From: Agreia sp. Leaf283
Lineage (GTDB): Bacteria > Actinomycetota > Actinomycetes > Actinomycetales > Microbacteriaceae
Direction: 5' to 3'
DNA: 64,000 bases
Assembly: GCF_001422485.1 (NCBI RefSeq)
Contig: NZ_LMNF01000001.1
Location: 1,709,057 to 1,773,056, forward strand
Shown here: positions 8,792 through 18,111 of the stretch, one piece after another
How positions within the stretch are numbered: position 1 is the stretch's first letter
How the letters are laid out: every line of letters begins with the position of its first letter
Position numbers and translations under genes: made by a program
Notes under the pieces: generated by a model
What the model was told of the DNA's origin: nothing
Database searches by the model: none
Seen by the model: only the letters and a program-made list of their open reading frames with translations

Positions 8792-9562
8792 ATGCCCTTC
8801 GTGAAGTCGAACCCGCACGCACCCCCACGTTTCTTCGAGGCGGAAGCAGCAGGCCTCGCGTGGCTCGCGCAGGCGCAGCCCGACGGGGGAGCACGAATCG
8901 TGCGGGTGGAGTCCGTCGGGTTGCGGTCGATCGAGCTCGAACAGCTCGTTCCTGCCCGGCCGACACCGGATGCTGCGGCCGAGTTCGGGCGGGCGCTGGC
9001 CGTCACGCATCGCGCGGGTGCGGGGGAGTTCGGATCGCCACCGACCGGATGGGGCGGCCCGAACTTCATCGGGTCGAGGCCCATGAGCTGCCAACCGGAG
9101 ACGTCGTGGGGCCGGTTCTACTCGCAGCAGCGGGTCAGGCCCTTTCTCGAGATCGCCGTCTCGGTCGGATCGATAGACGCCGATGACGCCGACACCGTGC
9201 GGGCCGTCTGCGAGCTGCTGGAGTCGGGCCCTGCGGATGACGGCGAACCCGCGCGGCGCATCCATGGCGACCTCTGGAACGGCAACGTGATCTTCACGGG
9301 CGACGGGGTCGTGCTCATCGATCCGGCCGCCCACGGCGGACACCGCGAGACCGACCTCGCCATGCTGGCGCTGTTCGGTGCGCCCCATCTCGAGGTGATC
9401 GTCGACGCCTACGACACCGCATTCCCTCTGCGGACCGGGTGGCGCGATCGCGTCCCCCTGCACCAGCTGCACCCGCTCGCGGTGCACGCTGCGGGTCATG
9501 GCGCGTCGTACGGGCGCGCCCTCGGCGACGCGGCGCGACATGCCCTCGACACGCTGCGCTGA
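8792..9562 (+). CDS. Fructosamine kinase family protein (aminoglycoside-phosphotransferase fold)
   Basis: A 256-residue protein. The N-lobe begins with a short FVKSNP strand; residues about 70-130 contain WGGPNFIG, WGRFYSQQRV and RPFLE, typical of fructosamine-3-kinase/ketosamine kinase homologues. The catalytic loop is HGDLWNGN (His-Gly-Asp...Asn) and the metal-binding IDPAAHGGHRETDLAM follows. The family phosphorylates sugar amines on glycated proteins so that they decompose. The substrate here is unknown. No strong Shine-Dalgarno is seen, because the ATG lies only 13 bases after the REP element at its 5' side. It is monocistronic between the str terminator and the small antitoxin-like gene. 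Confidence 0.85.
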   Translation: MPFVKSNPHAPPRFFEAEAAGLAWLAQAQPDGGARIVRVESVGLRSIELEQLVPARPTPDAAAEFGRALAVTHRAGAGEFGSPPTGWGGPNFIGSRPMSCQPETSWGRFYSQQRVRPFLEIAVSVGSIDADDADTVRAVCELLESGPADDGEPARRIHGDLWNGNVIFTGDGVVLIDPAAHGGHRETDLAMLALFGAPHLEVIVDAYDTAFPLRTGWRDRVPLHQLHPLAVHAAGHGASYGRALGDAARHALDTLR

Positions 9563-9616
9563 AAAGAGCACAATGGGCGCAAGCCTCAGCTCACGAGGTC
9601 CGATCAAAGGAGAATC

Positions 9617-9826
9617 ATGGGACTCGAAGACATCACGAAGAAGGCACAGGAGTTCCTGGGCGACAACAAGGTGCAGGAGGCGCTCAAGAGCGAGCAGGCC
9701 GAAGACATCAGCGACAAGCTCCTCGACGGCGTCGCCGGCGCGGTCAACAAGGTGACCGGCGACAAGTTCGACGAGCAGGTGGAGGGCGCCCGGGCAGCTG
9801 CCGACAAGGCCGTCGGTACGGAGTAG
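9617..9826 (+). CDS. MT0933-like small antitoxin-family protein
   Basis: A 69-residue, highly charged helical protein without cysteines or membrane segments. MGLEDITKKAQEFLGDNK, followed by a DISDKLLDGVAGAVNKVTG repeat and a KFDEQVEGARAAADKAVG end, matches the layout of the MT0933/Rv0909 antitoxin family. The start is supported by AAAGGAG at 9607-9613. In the known pair the antitoxin is followed by a SRPBCC-like toxin; here no toxin gene is adjacent, since both flanks are a sugar-kinase-like gene and a REP hairpin. It may be an orphan, or the family name may not reflect its role. Confidence 0.65.
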   Translation: MGLEDITKKAQEFLGDNKVQEALKSEQAEDISDKLLDGVAGAVNKVTGDKFDEQVEGARAAADKAVGTE

Positions 9827-9834
9827 CGTCGCCT

Positions 9835-9880
9835 CTTCGACAGGCTCAGGGAACGGAGTCGTCCCCTGAGCCTGTCGAAG
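9835..9880. repeat. REP-like palindromic element, 17-bp perfect inverted repeat
   Basis: CTTCGACAGGCTCAGGG (9835-9851) and CCCTGAGCCTGTCGAAG (9864-9880) are exact reverse complements separated by 12 bases. This is the same element as at 8754, 27693-27845, 28193-28332 and 63467. It lies just after the antitoxin-like gene and could act as a terminator-like hairpin. Confidence 0.85.
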
Positions 9881-9996
9881 GGCACCGCGCACGCACACGT
9901 GTTGGCGGGCCTGAGCTGTCGCCACAATTGGGGCTGCGCTACACTCCTTGAGGCGCTCCGGCCATACCCGCACGAACCGTACCTTGAGGAATTCGA

Positions 9997-11013
9997 TTGT
10001 CGCGTAAGACTGTCAGCGTTGTCGTTCCCAGCTTCAACGAGGAACGCAGCGTTCAATTGATGTACGACAGGCTCACCACGGTCTTTCGCGAAGAACTGCC
10101 CGCGTACGACTACGAGATCATCTTCGTCGACGACTTCTCGACCGATGGAACTCGCGCGGAGATCCGTCGTCTCGCGGCGGTCGACGCCAAGGTGAAGGCC
10201 GTCTTCAACGCACGTAATTTCGGTTTTCACCGCAACGTCTTCTCCGCCCTGACCTACGGCAGCGGAGATGCCACATTCATGCTCTTCGGCGACCTCCAGG
10301 ACCCACCGGAGAACCTCCCCCAGTTCGTCAAGGCCTGGGAGGCCGGAAGCCAGGTCGTGGTCGGGCAGCGCCGAAGCAGCGACGAGGGCTTCGTGATGAC
10401 GATGCTGCGGCGGATCTACTACACCGTCATCCGGTGGACCGCAGAGACCGCACAGATTCCGCGCTTCACGGGGTACGGGTTGTACGACCGCGCTTTTGTG
10501 CACATTCTCGAGCAGATCGGCGACGTGCAGCCCTTCTTCAAGACTGTCGTCGCGGAGTACGGACTCAACGTCGCGATAGTGCCCTACGACCAGGGCAAGA
10601 GCGTTCGGGGCAGATCGAACTTCAATTTCCTGAAGAACTATGATTTCGCCATGCAGGGCATCACGTCCTCGACAAAGCTCCTGATGCGTTTCGCCACTCT
10701 CCTCGCGGCAGTCATCGCGCTCGTCTGTCTCGGGTTCGCCATCTTCGTCTTCTTCAACAAGCTCTTCAACTGGGAGACCTACCCGGCAGGCGAAGCATCC
10801 ACGACCGTCGGCATCTTCTTCCTGGGAGCCGTGCAGCTGTTCTTCATCGGTGTTCTCGGTGAATACATCCTGAGCATCAACGGCCGCATCACCGCGAAGC
10901 CGCGGGTGGTCGTCGGAGAGTGGGTCAACCTGGCCCCGGCCGCCGGCAGCGGCCCGAACGTCGGTCCCTCAGCCCGCGATCTGCCCGGCGACACGAACGA
11001 GAACGACGCTTGA
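9997..11013 (+). CDS. GT2-family glycosyltransferase, polyisoprenyl-phosphate type (GtrB/DPM1-like)
   Basis: A 338-residue protein. Residues 1-230 are a GT-A domain: VVVPSFNEERSV, the FVDDFSTDGT acidic motif, ARNFGFHRN and the FGDLQDPPE motif, as in dolichyl/undecaprenyl-phosphate sugar transferases. Two membrane helices follow at about 232-258 and 270-296 (FFLGAVQLFFIGVLGEYIL). It should load a sugar from a nucleotide donor onto a polyprenyl phosphate at the inner membrane face. The start is TTG at 9997 (SRKTVSV) with TGAGGA at 9985-9990. The stop overlaps the GtrA-like gene (TGATG), so the three genes form an operon. Confidence 0.88.
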   Translation: MSRKTVSVVVPSFNEERSVQLMYDRLTTVFREELPAYDYEIIFVDDFSTDGTRAEIRRLAAVDAKVKAVFNARNFGFHRNVFSALTYGSGDATFMLFGDLQDPPENLPQFVKAWEAGSQVVVGQRRSSDEGFVMTMLRRIYYTVIRWTAETAQIPRFTGYGLYDRAFVHILEQIGDVQPFFKTVVAEYGLNVAIVPYDQGKSVRGRSNFNFLKNYDFAMQGITSSTKLLMRFATLLAAVIALVCLGFAIFVFFNKLFNWETYPAGEASTTVGIFFLGAVQLFFIGVLGEYILSINGRITAKPRVVVGEWVNLAPAAGSGPNVGPSARDLPGDTNENDA

Positions 11014-11516
11014 TGAAGCGGATCGACGGCGCACGCTGCGGAGGAAACAGCACGGGCCGCATGCGCCGGCTGCTGTGGCAGTTCACCCGATTCCTGATCG
11101 TCGGATTGATCTCGTTCACGGTGGACTACGGTGTGTTCGTTCTGCTGCTGAACGTGTTCGGCGTTCAGTACGTGCTGGCGAGTACCGTCTCGTTCTGCCT
11201 CTCGCTGGTGCTCAACTATGTGCTCACGTTGAAGTTCGTCTTCGAGGCGAAGCCGGGGCGCAGCCTTGCGAAAGAGTTCGCGGTCTATCTCGGGCTGAAT
11301 ATCGTCGCCCTGGGCCTCAACCAACTGATCCTCGTCGTGACGGTCAGTGCTTTCGGTGCATCACCTCTGATCGGAAAACTCATCGCGACGGCGGTGGTGC
11401 TCGTCTACAACTTCATCTCTCGCAAGCTGCTCATCGAGCGAGACCATCGCCCGAGGGCGAACGGGCTCGCGAACGACGAGCTGGACACGGACACTACGGG
11501 CGGAACCTCACGATGA
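11013..11516 (+). CDS. GtrA-family membrane protein (putative lipid-linked sugar flippase)
   Basis: A 167-residue protein with four helices at about 21-42, 47-68, 84-107 and 113-134. The first has the FLIVGLISFTVDYGVF signature of GtrA, and NYVLTLKFVF also matches the family. GtrA proteins are thought to flip the sugar-polyprenyl phosphate made by their GtrB partner. The ATG at 11013 overlaps the glycosyltransferase stop and the gene's own stop overlaps the next ATG (ATGA), so the genes are tightly coupled. The last 25 residues are a polar tail. Confidence 0.85.
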   Translation: MKRIDGARCGGNSTGRMRRLLWQFTRFLIVGLISFTVDYGVFVLLLNVFGVQYVLASTVSFCLSLVLNYVLTLKFVFEAKPGRSLAKEFAVYLGLNIVALGLNQLILVVTVSAFGASPLIGKLIATAVVLVYNFISRKLLIERDHRPRANGLANDELDTDTTGGTSR

Positions 11517-13477
11517 CGACAAAGAACACGACCACGAAGAAGCGTGTGTCTCCTGCCGCGACGGCGGGGCGCTGGCTCGATCGCGGAATCGCGAGGGTGG
11601 ATAGCGCCTGGGGGTCCGCGGGTGATGCGGTCCTCGCGAGCAGCGTCGGCCGCTGGTTCAAGCGAGTGGAGCGTCCGAACGCGCTGGACTGGGCTCTTCT
11701 CGTCGCGATCAGCGCGGTCGCTCTGGTCACGTTCCTCTACGCCGACGCCAAGACGACCTTCGAGCACTCCTTCAATTTCCTCGACTCCGTTCTTGCCGGC
11801 CGACCGCAGGACTTCTACCAGATCGCGATCGACAACTCGACGTTCGGTCATCCCGCGGTCTACGACGTTCCGATCTACGCGATATTCGCCCTGTGGAACC
11901 TTCCGACGTATGTGCTTCATCAGCTCACAGGCTTCGACTACCTGAACTCGCTTCCGGCCGAACTGTGGCTGAAGCTGATGATCGTCATTTTCGCTCTCGC
12001 CGCCGCGCGGTTGATGGTGGCCATCGCCAAGACGCTCGGCATGACCGCGGCTCGGGCGAAGTGGGTCGCCTTCTACTTCCTGTCCTCCATGGGACTCTTC
12101 ATTCCCGTGTTCGTCATCGTGCAGTACGACATCATCTCCATCACGTTGATGCTGGCCGGCCTCCTCGCTTATCTCCGAGGCAACACCCGCTCCTTCCTGT
12201 TGTGGTTCCTGGCGGCGAACACGCTGAAGCTCTTCGGGCTGTTCATCTTCATCCCCCTTGTGCTGCTGAGGGAGAAGAGGCTTCCTCGCGCCTTCGTACA
12301 GATCCTGATCGGTGTCGCCGGACTCCTGCTGTGTCGATTGCTCTATCGCGGCAACCTGGCCTACGTGGTGTCGACGGCAGGGTTCAACGAGACCATGCTT
12401 GCTCGTCTCCGAACCGCGGGCTTCGATTGGCAGGCGAACCTGTCGGCTCCGCTCTTCGTCATCTTCCTGGTCGGGCTCGTGATCTTCGCCTATGCGAAAC
12501 GAACCTCCAGCCAGCGAGAACTGCAGGCCTTTGCGCTGTACATCGCCTTCGCAGGCTTTCTCGTCTTCTGCGCGTTGGTGCCTCTCAACACGTATTGGAT
12601 TGCTCTCGTCGCCCCGTTTGCGGTGCTGATCATCTTTGCGAACCCCCGGCACCTGACTCTGAATTCGCTCCTCGAGGTCAGCATCGGGGCCTCTCTGTTC
12701 GTGATCTATGCACTGGTCGGATACTCGATCTACAACTCGTACCTGTTCACGGACCTCCTGTTCGGAAGACTGGTGCCGGGAGCCGACCCGCAGCGTTTCG
12801 CCTCGCCGGCCGAGATCTTCAAGGCGCTGGGAGTGGACGACAACATCACGGCGTTCCTGGTGGGGTTCATGATCGCCTGCGTCATCGCTGTTCTGGTGAT
12901 CAACTACCCACGCGCGTCATTCGTCGCGGGCATGCCCAACATCGAGCCGATCAAGCGGACTGTCGTCTGGGTGCGTCTTGCTGCTCCGGCCGCGTTCTGT
13001 GCGCTGCTGTTCGCGGTGTACCTCATCCCGCCGCCGCCGACCGCATACTCGTCCGCCACAGACTCACCGACGCTCACCGACGTCAACATCCTGGCTCCCG
13101 GTTCGGTTGTAGAAGAGACGCTCACGTTCGCCGACACTCTGGACGTCGAGAAACTCCGGCTGGGGCTCGACGCGACGCAGGTGACCTGGATCGATTCGGC
13201 GATCGTGACGGTCGGCATCGTCGATCCGACAGGCGCCACCGTCTTCGAGGGTGAGATCGGAGCGAACGAAGTGGGCGCAGGACCGGCCAACTTCTCGACT
13301 CCAGGACTCGTCTTGGAGAAGGACACGGCATACACCGTGCGCATCGGCGGCCGCGACGGCGAGACGGAACCGATCAGGGTTCGCATGAATCCCGCGCAGG
13401 ATGAGTTCGTCACGACGGCCGACGGTCAGGTCATCCCCGGTGACATCGTTCTCACCCTGGTCGGGTCCGCGCGCTGA
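11513..13477 (+). CDS. Large polytopic membrane protein, probable GT-C-type glycosyltransferase
   Basis: A 654-residue protein with about 11-13 hydrophobic helices between residues 63 and 530 and a 120-residue extracytoplasmic beta-rich tail (after LIPPPPTAYSS). The segment SMGLFIPVFVIVQYDIISI resembles the conserved loop-helix of GT-C/PMT-like transferases, but no DxD-type catalytic pair could be fixed with confidence. Placed third behind GtrB- and GtrA-like genes with an ATGA overlap, it is the logical acceptor transferase that moves the flipped sugar onto a cell-wall polymer or protein outside the membrane. That function is inference from context. Confidence 0.65.
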   Translation: MTTKNTTTKKRVSPAATAGRWLDRGIARVDSAWGSAGDAVLASSVGRWFKRVERPNALDWALLVAISAVALVTFLYADAKTTFEHSFNFLDSVLAGRPQDFYQIAIDNSTFGHPAVYDVPIYAIFALWNLPTYVLHQLTGFDYLNSLPAELWLKLMIVIFALAAARLMVAIAKTLGMTAARAKWVAFYFLSSMGLFIPVFVIVQYDIISITLMLAGLLAYLRGNTRSFLLWFLAANTLKLFGLFIFIPLVLLREKRLPRAFVQILIGVAGLLLCRLLYRGNLAYVVSTAGFNETMLARLRTAGFDWQANLSAPLFVIFLVGLVIFAYAKRTSSQRELQAFALYIAFAGFLVFCALVPLNTYWIALVAPFAVLIIFANPRHLTLNSLLEVSIGASLFVIYALVGYSIYNSYLFTDLLFGRLVPGADPQRFASPAEIFKALGVDDNITAFLVGFMIACVIAVLVINYPRASFVAGMPNIEPIKRTVVWVRLAAPAAFCALLFAVYLIPPPPTAYSSATDSPTLTDVNILAPGSVVEETLTFADTLDVEKLRLGLDATQVTWIDSAIVTVGIVDPTGATVFEGEIGANEVGAGPANFSTPGLVLEKDTAYTVRIGGRDGETEPIRVRMNPAQDEFVTTADGQVIPGDIVLTLVGSAR

Positions 13478-13584
13478 AGTACCCGGCGTGAGGCACCGCT
13501 CGGGCATAGTCGGCTCGCTGGAGCCCTCTGTCAACCCCGGCCGCCGCATCTGACAGATGAGCTTCGCGCGCCCAGAATGATGGG

Positions 13585-14556
13585 ATGGTCAGGCTGAGGC
13601 GAAGCAATTCTGCGGGCGCGGGCCTGCACCGTGTCAAAGCCGGACGGGGATTCTCGTACCGCAACGCGGACGGCACGGTCGTGGCCGACACCGAGCTGCG
13701 TCAGCGTATCGAACGCCTCGCCATCCCGCCGGCCTGGACCGACGTCTGGATCGCGCCCTACGCCAATGGTCATATCCAGGCCACCGGCATCGATGCGGCC
13801 GGCCGCCGGCAGTACATCTACCACCCGACATGGCGAGAGCAGAAGGACCGCATCAAGTTCGACCGCGCACTCGCGCTGGCCGAGTCGCTGCCCACGGCCC
13901 GACGCGCGGTCACCATCGATCTCCGCAGCGGCGAGCCCAGCCGTGAACGCGCGCTGGCCGCCGCATTCCGGATGCTCGACACGGGCTCGCTGCGGGTCGG
14001 CAGCGAGCGTTACGCGGAATCGAACGGCAGCCATGGCCTCTCCACCCTGTTGGGAGCGCACGCGCGGGTCAGCGGCGACATCGTGCACCTGGCGTTCCCG
14101 GCGAAGAGCGGCCAGGCGTGGGAGAGCGACATCCGGGACGCGGACCTCGCGACGGTGGTCGGCGCGCTCAAGCACCGGGGGCCGCGGGCCCGCCTGCTGG
14201 CCTGGCGTGCGGGTGCCGGCAACTGGCATCCGATCGCCGCCGACGAGATCAACGACTACGTGCGGGAGAAGACGGGCGGCCAGTTCACGGCTAAGGATTT
14301 CCGGACCCTGCACGGAACGGTCGCGGCTGCGGTGAGCCTGGCGAAGCACGGGCCCGAGCAGCGCGTCACCGCCCGCTCCCGGGCTCTCGCGCAGGCGATG
14401 CGCGATGCCGCGGAGGTGCTCGGCAATACCCCGTCGATCGCGAAGAAGAGCTACGTCGATCCCCGGGTCGTCGACCACTACCAGGCGGGAACGACGATCG
14501 ATCCTGCGCGGCTGGGCTCGGCCGAGTCGGAGCTCAGAGCACTCCTGTTCGAGTGA
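13585..14556 (+). CDS. DNA topoisomerase IB (poxvirus/bacterial type)
   Basis: A 323-residue enzyme that relaxes supercoils by nicking one strand through a 3'-phosphotyrosyl link. The N-terminal domain (residues 1-95) carries IPPAWTDVWIAP and ATGIDAAGRRQYIYHP. The catalytic domain has R137 in GSLRVGSERYAESNGSHGL, K174 in FPAKSGQ, R240/H243 in FTAKDFRTLHGT and the nucleophile Y290 in KKSYVDPRVV. All expected catalytic positions are present. The ATG lies 6 bases behind CAGAAT, suggesting a leaderless message. It is a single gene between the Gtr cassette and the S10 leader. Bacterial homologues are scattered and often horizontally shared. Confidence 0.9.
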   Translation: MVRLRRSNSAGAGLHRVKAGRGFSYRNADGTVVADTELRQRIERLAIPPAWTDVWIAPYANGHIQATGIDAAGRRQYIYHPTWREQKDRIKFDRALALAESLPTARRAVTIDLRSGEPSRERALAAAFRMLDTGSLRVGSERYAESNGSHGLSTLLGAHARVSGDIVHLAFPAKSGQAWESDIRDADLATVVGALKHRGPRARLLAWRAGAGNWHPIAADEINDYVREKTGGQFTAKDFRTLHGTVAAAVSLAKHGPEQRVTARSRALAQAMRDAAEVLGNTPSIAKKSYVDPRVVDHYQAGTTIDPARLGSAESELRALLFE

Positions 14557-14614
14557 ACCGACGCGCCAGCGCATCCGCCGCCCGATGCGACACGCCCAAC
14601 GCGACACGCCCGGG

Positions 14615-14644
14615 TTGCACGATGCCCCTCGGGTGTGGCAAACT
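14615..14644 (+). promoter_or_regulatory. Candidate promoter of the S10 operon
   Basis: TTGCAC at 14615-14620, an 18-base spacer and CAAACT at 14639-14644. The -10 box lacks the first T of TANNNT, so support is modest. Position and distance fit the long S10 leader. Confidence 0.35.
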
Positions 14645-14649
14645 CGTCT

Positions 14650-14963
14650 AGTTCAACATTTTCGCGCCGCTCTGCGTGCGCGAAATCACTGCCAGGCAGT
14701 GCACAGCTAGCCCACTGGGTCTCACGATCCGAGGTTGAGAGCTGGGCCGCGGGTAGCAGAACACACTTCAATCCTATTTCTCGGCGTGACGGGTTCGTCC
14801 TGTGCGCTGCGTGTGACGGGTTGGGTCCGCAAGGACATTGACAGAAGAACAGTGGTGCGACCGACTGCGGGCGTATCGAGCACGGGCCGCAAGGCTCGAG
14901 CAAGCAAGCGCGTCCAATGCTGCCTCCAGGCGGTAAGACGCAAGACAAGAGAGTGAGTCACAC
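14650..14963 (+). promoter_or_regulatory. Structured 5' leader of the S10 operon
   Basis: No gene is supported in the 407 bases between the topoisomerase and rpsJ. Successive hairpins are visible: TTTCGCGC/GCGCGAAA (14660-14667 with 14678-14685), CACTGC/GCAGTG (14687-14692 with 14696-14701), and a nested pair GCCCA...TCTCA with TGAGA...TGGGC starting about 14710. The S10 operon of Escherichia coli is autoregulated by L4 through its leader; an equivalent role here is inference. Confidence 0.45.
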
Positions 14964-15272
14964 ATGGCGGGACAGAAGATCCGCATTCGACTTAAGTCGT
15001 ACGACCACGAGGTCATCGACTCCTCGGCGCGCAAGATCGTCGACACGGTGACCCGCGCGGGTGCGACCGTCGTCGGTCCGGTACCGCTGCCGACCGAGAA
15101 GAACGTGATCGCCGTGATCCGTTCGCCCCACAAGTACAAGGACAGCCGCGAGCACTTCGAAATGCGCACGCACAAGCGTCTGATCGACATCATCGATCCC
15201 ACGCCCAAGGCCGTCGATTCGCTGATGCGTCTCGACCTGCCGGCAGACGTCAACATCGAGATCAAGCTCTAA
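14964..15272 (+). CDS. rpsJ: 30S ribosomal protein S10
   Basis: A 102-residue protein of the 30S head, also the NusE transcription factor that links RNA polymerase and ribosome. The start [19 protein letters not shown], the middle [10 protein letters not shown] and the end [12 protein letters not shown] are characteristic and the length is normal. ATG start after the structured leader. First gene of an unbroken 11-gene S10 operon; rplC follows after 17 bases. Confidence 0.98.
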   Translation: MAGQKIRIRLKSYDHEVIDSSARKIVDTVTRAGATVVGPVPLPTEKNVIAVIRSPHKYKDSREHFEMRTHKRLIDIIDPTPKAVDSLMRLDLPADVNIEIKL

Positions 15273-15289
15273 GCGGGGGACTGAACACT

Positions 15290-15961
15290 ATGTCTACGCC
15301 TACACAAGCAGCAGCCACCAAGACCAGCAAGGGTCTCCTCGGCAAGAAGCTCGGCATGACCCAGGTCTGGGACGAGAACAACCGTCTCATCCCCGTCACC
15401 GTCGTCGAGATCACCCCGAACGTGGTCACCCAGGTGCGCACCGTCGAGCGCGACGGCTACGTCGCCGTGCAGATCGCCGCCGGCCAGATCGACCCCCGCA
15501 AGGTGAACAAGCCTGCCACGGGTCACTTCGACGCCGCCGGTGTCACGCCCCGTCGTCACATCACCGAGATCCGCACCGCCGACGCGGCCGACTACACGGT
15601 GGGCCAGGAGCTCACCGTCGACGCCGTCTTCGAAGCCGGCAAGAAGGTCGACGTCGTCGGCACTTCCAAGGGCAAGGGTTTCGCCGGTGTCATGAAGCGT
15701 CACAACTTCCGAGGCGACAATGCCTCGCACGGTGCACACCGCAACCACCGCAAGCCCGGTTCCATCGGAGCCTCGTCGACCCCGTCGCGCGTCTTCAAGG
15801 GCATGCGCATGGCCGGTCGCATGGGTGGAGAGCGCGTCACCGTGCTCAACCTCGCCGTGCACTCCATCGACGCCGAGAAGAACGTCATCCTCATCAAGGG
15901 TGCCGTTCCCGGAGCTCGTGGCCGTCTCGTTTTCGTTCGTACCGCAGTGAAGGGGGCCTAG
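15290..15961 (+). CDS. rplC: 50S ribosomal protein L3
   Basis: A 223-residue protein that reaches close to the peptidyl transferase centre. [33 protein letters not shown] and the [22 protein letters not shown] loop are L3 signatures. The first 12 residues ([12 protein letters not shown]) are a short polar extension. The ATG follows GCGGGGGA by a few bases. Second S10-operon gene, separated from rplD by 3 bases. Confidence 0.98.
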   Translation: MSTPTQAAATKTSKGLLGKKLGMTQVWDENNRLIPVTVVEITPNVVTQVRTVERDGYVAVQIAAGQIDPRKVNKPATGHFDAAGVTPRRHITEIRTADAADYTVGQELTVDAVFEAGKKVDVVGTSKGKGFAGVMKRHNFRGDNASHGAHRNHRKPGSIGASSTPSRVFKGMRMAGRMGGERVTVLNLAVHSIDAEKNVILIKGAVPGARGRLVFVRTAVKGA

Positions 15962-15964
15962 TTC

Positions 15965-16627
15965 ATGGCTACCGCAACTACCACGGTTGACGTCGTCGAC
16001 GTCACGGGCAAGAAGGCCGGCACCGTCGACCTTCCCGCCGAGCTGTTCGACGTCCAGACCAATGTCCCGCTGATCCACCAGGTCGTCGTCGCCCAGCTCG
16101 CCGCCGCCCGCCAGGGAACCCACAAGACCAAGCGTCGTGGCGAGGTCTCCGGTGCCGGTCGCAAGCCGTTCAAGCAGAAGGGAACCGGTCGCGCTCGTCA
16201 GGGCTCGATCCGCGCCCCCCAGATGACCGGTGGTGGCATCGTCCACGGACCGACCCCGCGCAGCTACGACCAGCGCACCCCCAAGAAGATGATCGCCGCT
16301 GCTCTGCTCGGTTCGCTGTCCGACCGCGCACGCGGTGGACGCGTTCATGTCGTCGAGTCGCTCGCCCAGGGCGACACCCCGTCGACCAAGGGTGTTCTCG
16401 AGCTGCTCAGCCAGGTCGCGACCTCGAAGCACGTTCTGATCGTGCTCGAGCGCGACGACGTGCTGAGCCTCAAGAGCGTTCGCAACATCCCGACCGTGCA
16501 CGTGCTGCCGGCCGACCAGCTGAACGCTTACGACGTGCTCGTCTCCGACGACATCATCTTCACCAAGGCCTCGTTCGACGCATTCGTCGCGGCCAAGTCG
16601 AAGAACACTGCTCAGGAAGAGGTCTAG
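15965..16627 (+). CDS. rplD: 50S ribosomal protein L4
   Basis: A 220-residue protein lining the exit tunnel. The long loop with [20 protein letters not shown] and [12 protein letters not shown] is the tunnel-lining element; the C-terminal domain has NVHVL-type strands (here [19 protein letters not shown]). In Escherichia coli L4 represses the S10 operon by binding its leader. The length is normal and it sits 3 bases after rplC. Confidence 0.98.
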   Translation: MATATTTVDVVDVTGKKAGTVDLPAELFDVQTNVPLIHQVVVAQLAAARQGTHKTKRRGEVSGAGRKPFKQKGTGRARQGSIRAPQMTGGGIVHGPTPRSYDQRTPKKMIAAALLGSLSDRARGGRVHVVESLAQGDTPSTKGVLELLSQVATSKHVLIVLERDDVLSLKSVRNIPTVHVLPADQLNAYDVLVSDDIIFTKASFDAFVAAKSKNTAQEEV

Positions 16628-16629
16628 AC

Positions 16630-16935
16630 ATGAGCAACGCTGCATTCAACAAGGATCCGCGCGACATCATCCTGTCGCCGGTCGTCTCCGAGAAGAGCTA
16701 CGGCCTGATCGACGAGGGCAAGTACACGTTCATCGTCGACCCCCGCTCGAACAAGACCGAGATCAAGCTCGCCATCGAGAAGATCTTCAAGGTCGAGGTC
16801 GCGTCGATCAACACGCTCAACCGTGTCGGCAAGACCCGTCGCACCAAGTTCGGCATCGGCAAGCGCAAAGACACGAAGCGCGCCATCGTCACGCTCAAGT
16901 CCGGCACCATCGACATCTTCACCGCTGTCGGCTAG
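16630..16935 (+). CDS. rplW: 50S ribosomal protein L23
   Basis: A 101-residue protein near the tunnel exit, the docking point for trigger factor and [23 protein letters not shown] at the start, [18 protein letters not shown] in the middle and the [13 protein letters not shown] strand identify it. ATG start 2 bases after the rplD stop; rplB follows after 18 bases. Confidence 0.98.
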   Translation: MSNAAFNKDPRDIILSPVVSEKSYGLIDEGKYTFIVDPRSNKTEIKLAIEKIFKVEVASINTLNRVGKTRRTKFGIGKRKDTKRAIVTLKSGTIDIFTAVG

Positions 16936-16953
16936 GGCCAGAGGGATATAGAA

Positions 16954-17793
16954 ATGGCTATTCGCAAGTACAAGCCCACCACCCCGGGTCGTCGCGGTTC
17001 GTCCGTCGCCGACTTCGCGGAGATCACCCGCTCCACCCCCGAGAAGTCGCTGCTGCGTCCCCTCTCGAAGACCGGTGGACGAAACAACGCAGGTCGCATC
17101 ACGACGCGTCACATCGGTGGTGGCCACAAGCGCCAGTACCGCGTGATCGACTTCCGTCGCAACGACAAAGACGGCGTCAACGCGAAGGTCGCTCACATCG
17201 AGTACGACCCCAACCGCACCGCGCGCATCGCTCTGCTGCACTACCTCGACGGAACCAAGCGCTACATCCTGGCTCCGAACAAGCTGGCGCAGGGCGACAT
17301 CGTCGAGTCGGGCGCCTCGGCCGACATCAAGCCGGGCAACAACCTGCCGCTCAAGAACATCCCCACGGGTACCGTCATCCACGCGATCGAGCTGAAGCCG
17401 GGCGGTGGCGCCAAGATGGCCCGCTCCGCCGGTGCCTCGGTTCGACTCGTCGCCAAAGACGGCCCCTACGCACAGCTTCGTCTTCCCAGCGGTGAGATCC
17501 GCAACGTCGACGCCCGCTGCCGCGCAACCATCGGCGAGGTCGGCAACGCCGAGCAGTCGAACATCAACTGGGGAAAGGCCGGCCGTATGCGCTGGAAGGG
17601 CGTTCGCCCGACCGTGCGTGGTGTCGCCATGAACCCGGTCGACCACCCGCACGGTGGTGGTGAGGGAAAGACCTCCGGTGGACGTCATCCTGTGAGCCCC
17701 TGGGGCCAGAAGGAAGGCCGCACCCGGCACATCAACAAGGAAAGCGACAAGCTCATCGTTCGTCGCCGTACCGTCGGCAAGAAGCGTAAGTAG
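16954..17793 (+). CDS. rplB: 50S ribosomal protein L2
   Basis: A 279-residue core protein needed for subunit association and peptidyl transfer. [36 protein letters not shown], and near the C-terminus [19 protein letters not shown] with the conserved histidine are diagnostic. Normal length. It is followed after 12 bases by rpsS behind AGGAG. Confidence 0.98.
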   Translation: MAIRKYKPTTPGRRGSSVADFAEITRSTPEKSLLRPLSKTGGRNNAGRITTRHIGGGHKRQYRVIDFRRNDKDGVNAKVAHIEYDPNRTARIALLHYLDGTKRYILAPNKLAQGDIVESGASADIKPGNNLPLKNIPTGTVIHAIELKPGGGAKMARSAGASVRLVAKDGPYAQLRLPSGEIRNVDARCRATIGEVGNAEQSNINWGKAGRMRWKGVRPTVRGVAMNPVDHPHGGGEGKTSGGRHPVSPWGQKEGRTRHINKESDKLIVRRRTVGKKRK

Positions 17794-17805
17794 GAGTTGT
17801 AGAAG

Positions 17806-18087
17806 ATGCCACGCAGTCTCAAGAAGGGCCCCTTCGTTGACGACCACCTGTATCGCAAGGTTGTCACCCAGAACGAAGCCGGTTCCAAGAACGTCATCAA
17901 GACCTGGTCGCGCCGATCGATGATCATCCCGGCGTTCCTCGGCCACACGATCGCCGTCCACGACGGTCGTAAGCACATCCCGGTGTTCGTCACCGAAACC
18001 ATGGTTGGGCACAAGCTCGGAGAGTTTGCTCCCACCCGCACCTTCCGTGGGCACGTGAAGGACGACAAGAAGGGCCGTCGCCGCTAA
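17806..18087 (+). CDS. rpsS: 30S ribosomal protein S19
   Basis: A 93-residue head protein that contacts S13 and the A-site finger. [37 protein letters not shown] and [17 protein letters not shown] are typical. ATG with AGGAG about 10 bases upstream. S10-operon gene six. Confidence 0.98.
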   Translation: MPRSLKKGPFVDDHLYRKVVTQNEAGSKNVIKTWSRRSMIIPAFLGHTIAVHDGRKHIPVFVTETMVGHKLGEFAPTRTFRGHVKDDKKGRRR

Positions 18088-18111
18088 CGCGGTGGCGAAA
18101 GGAGGAGAGAA

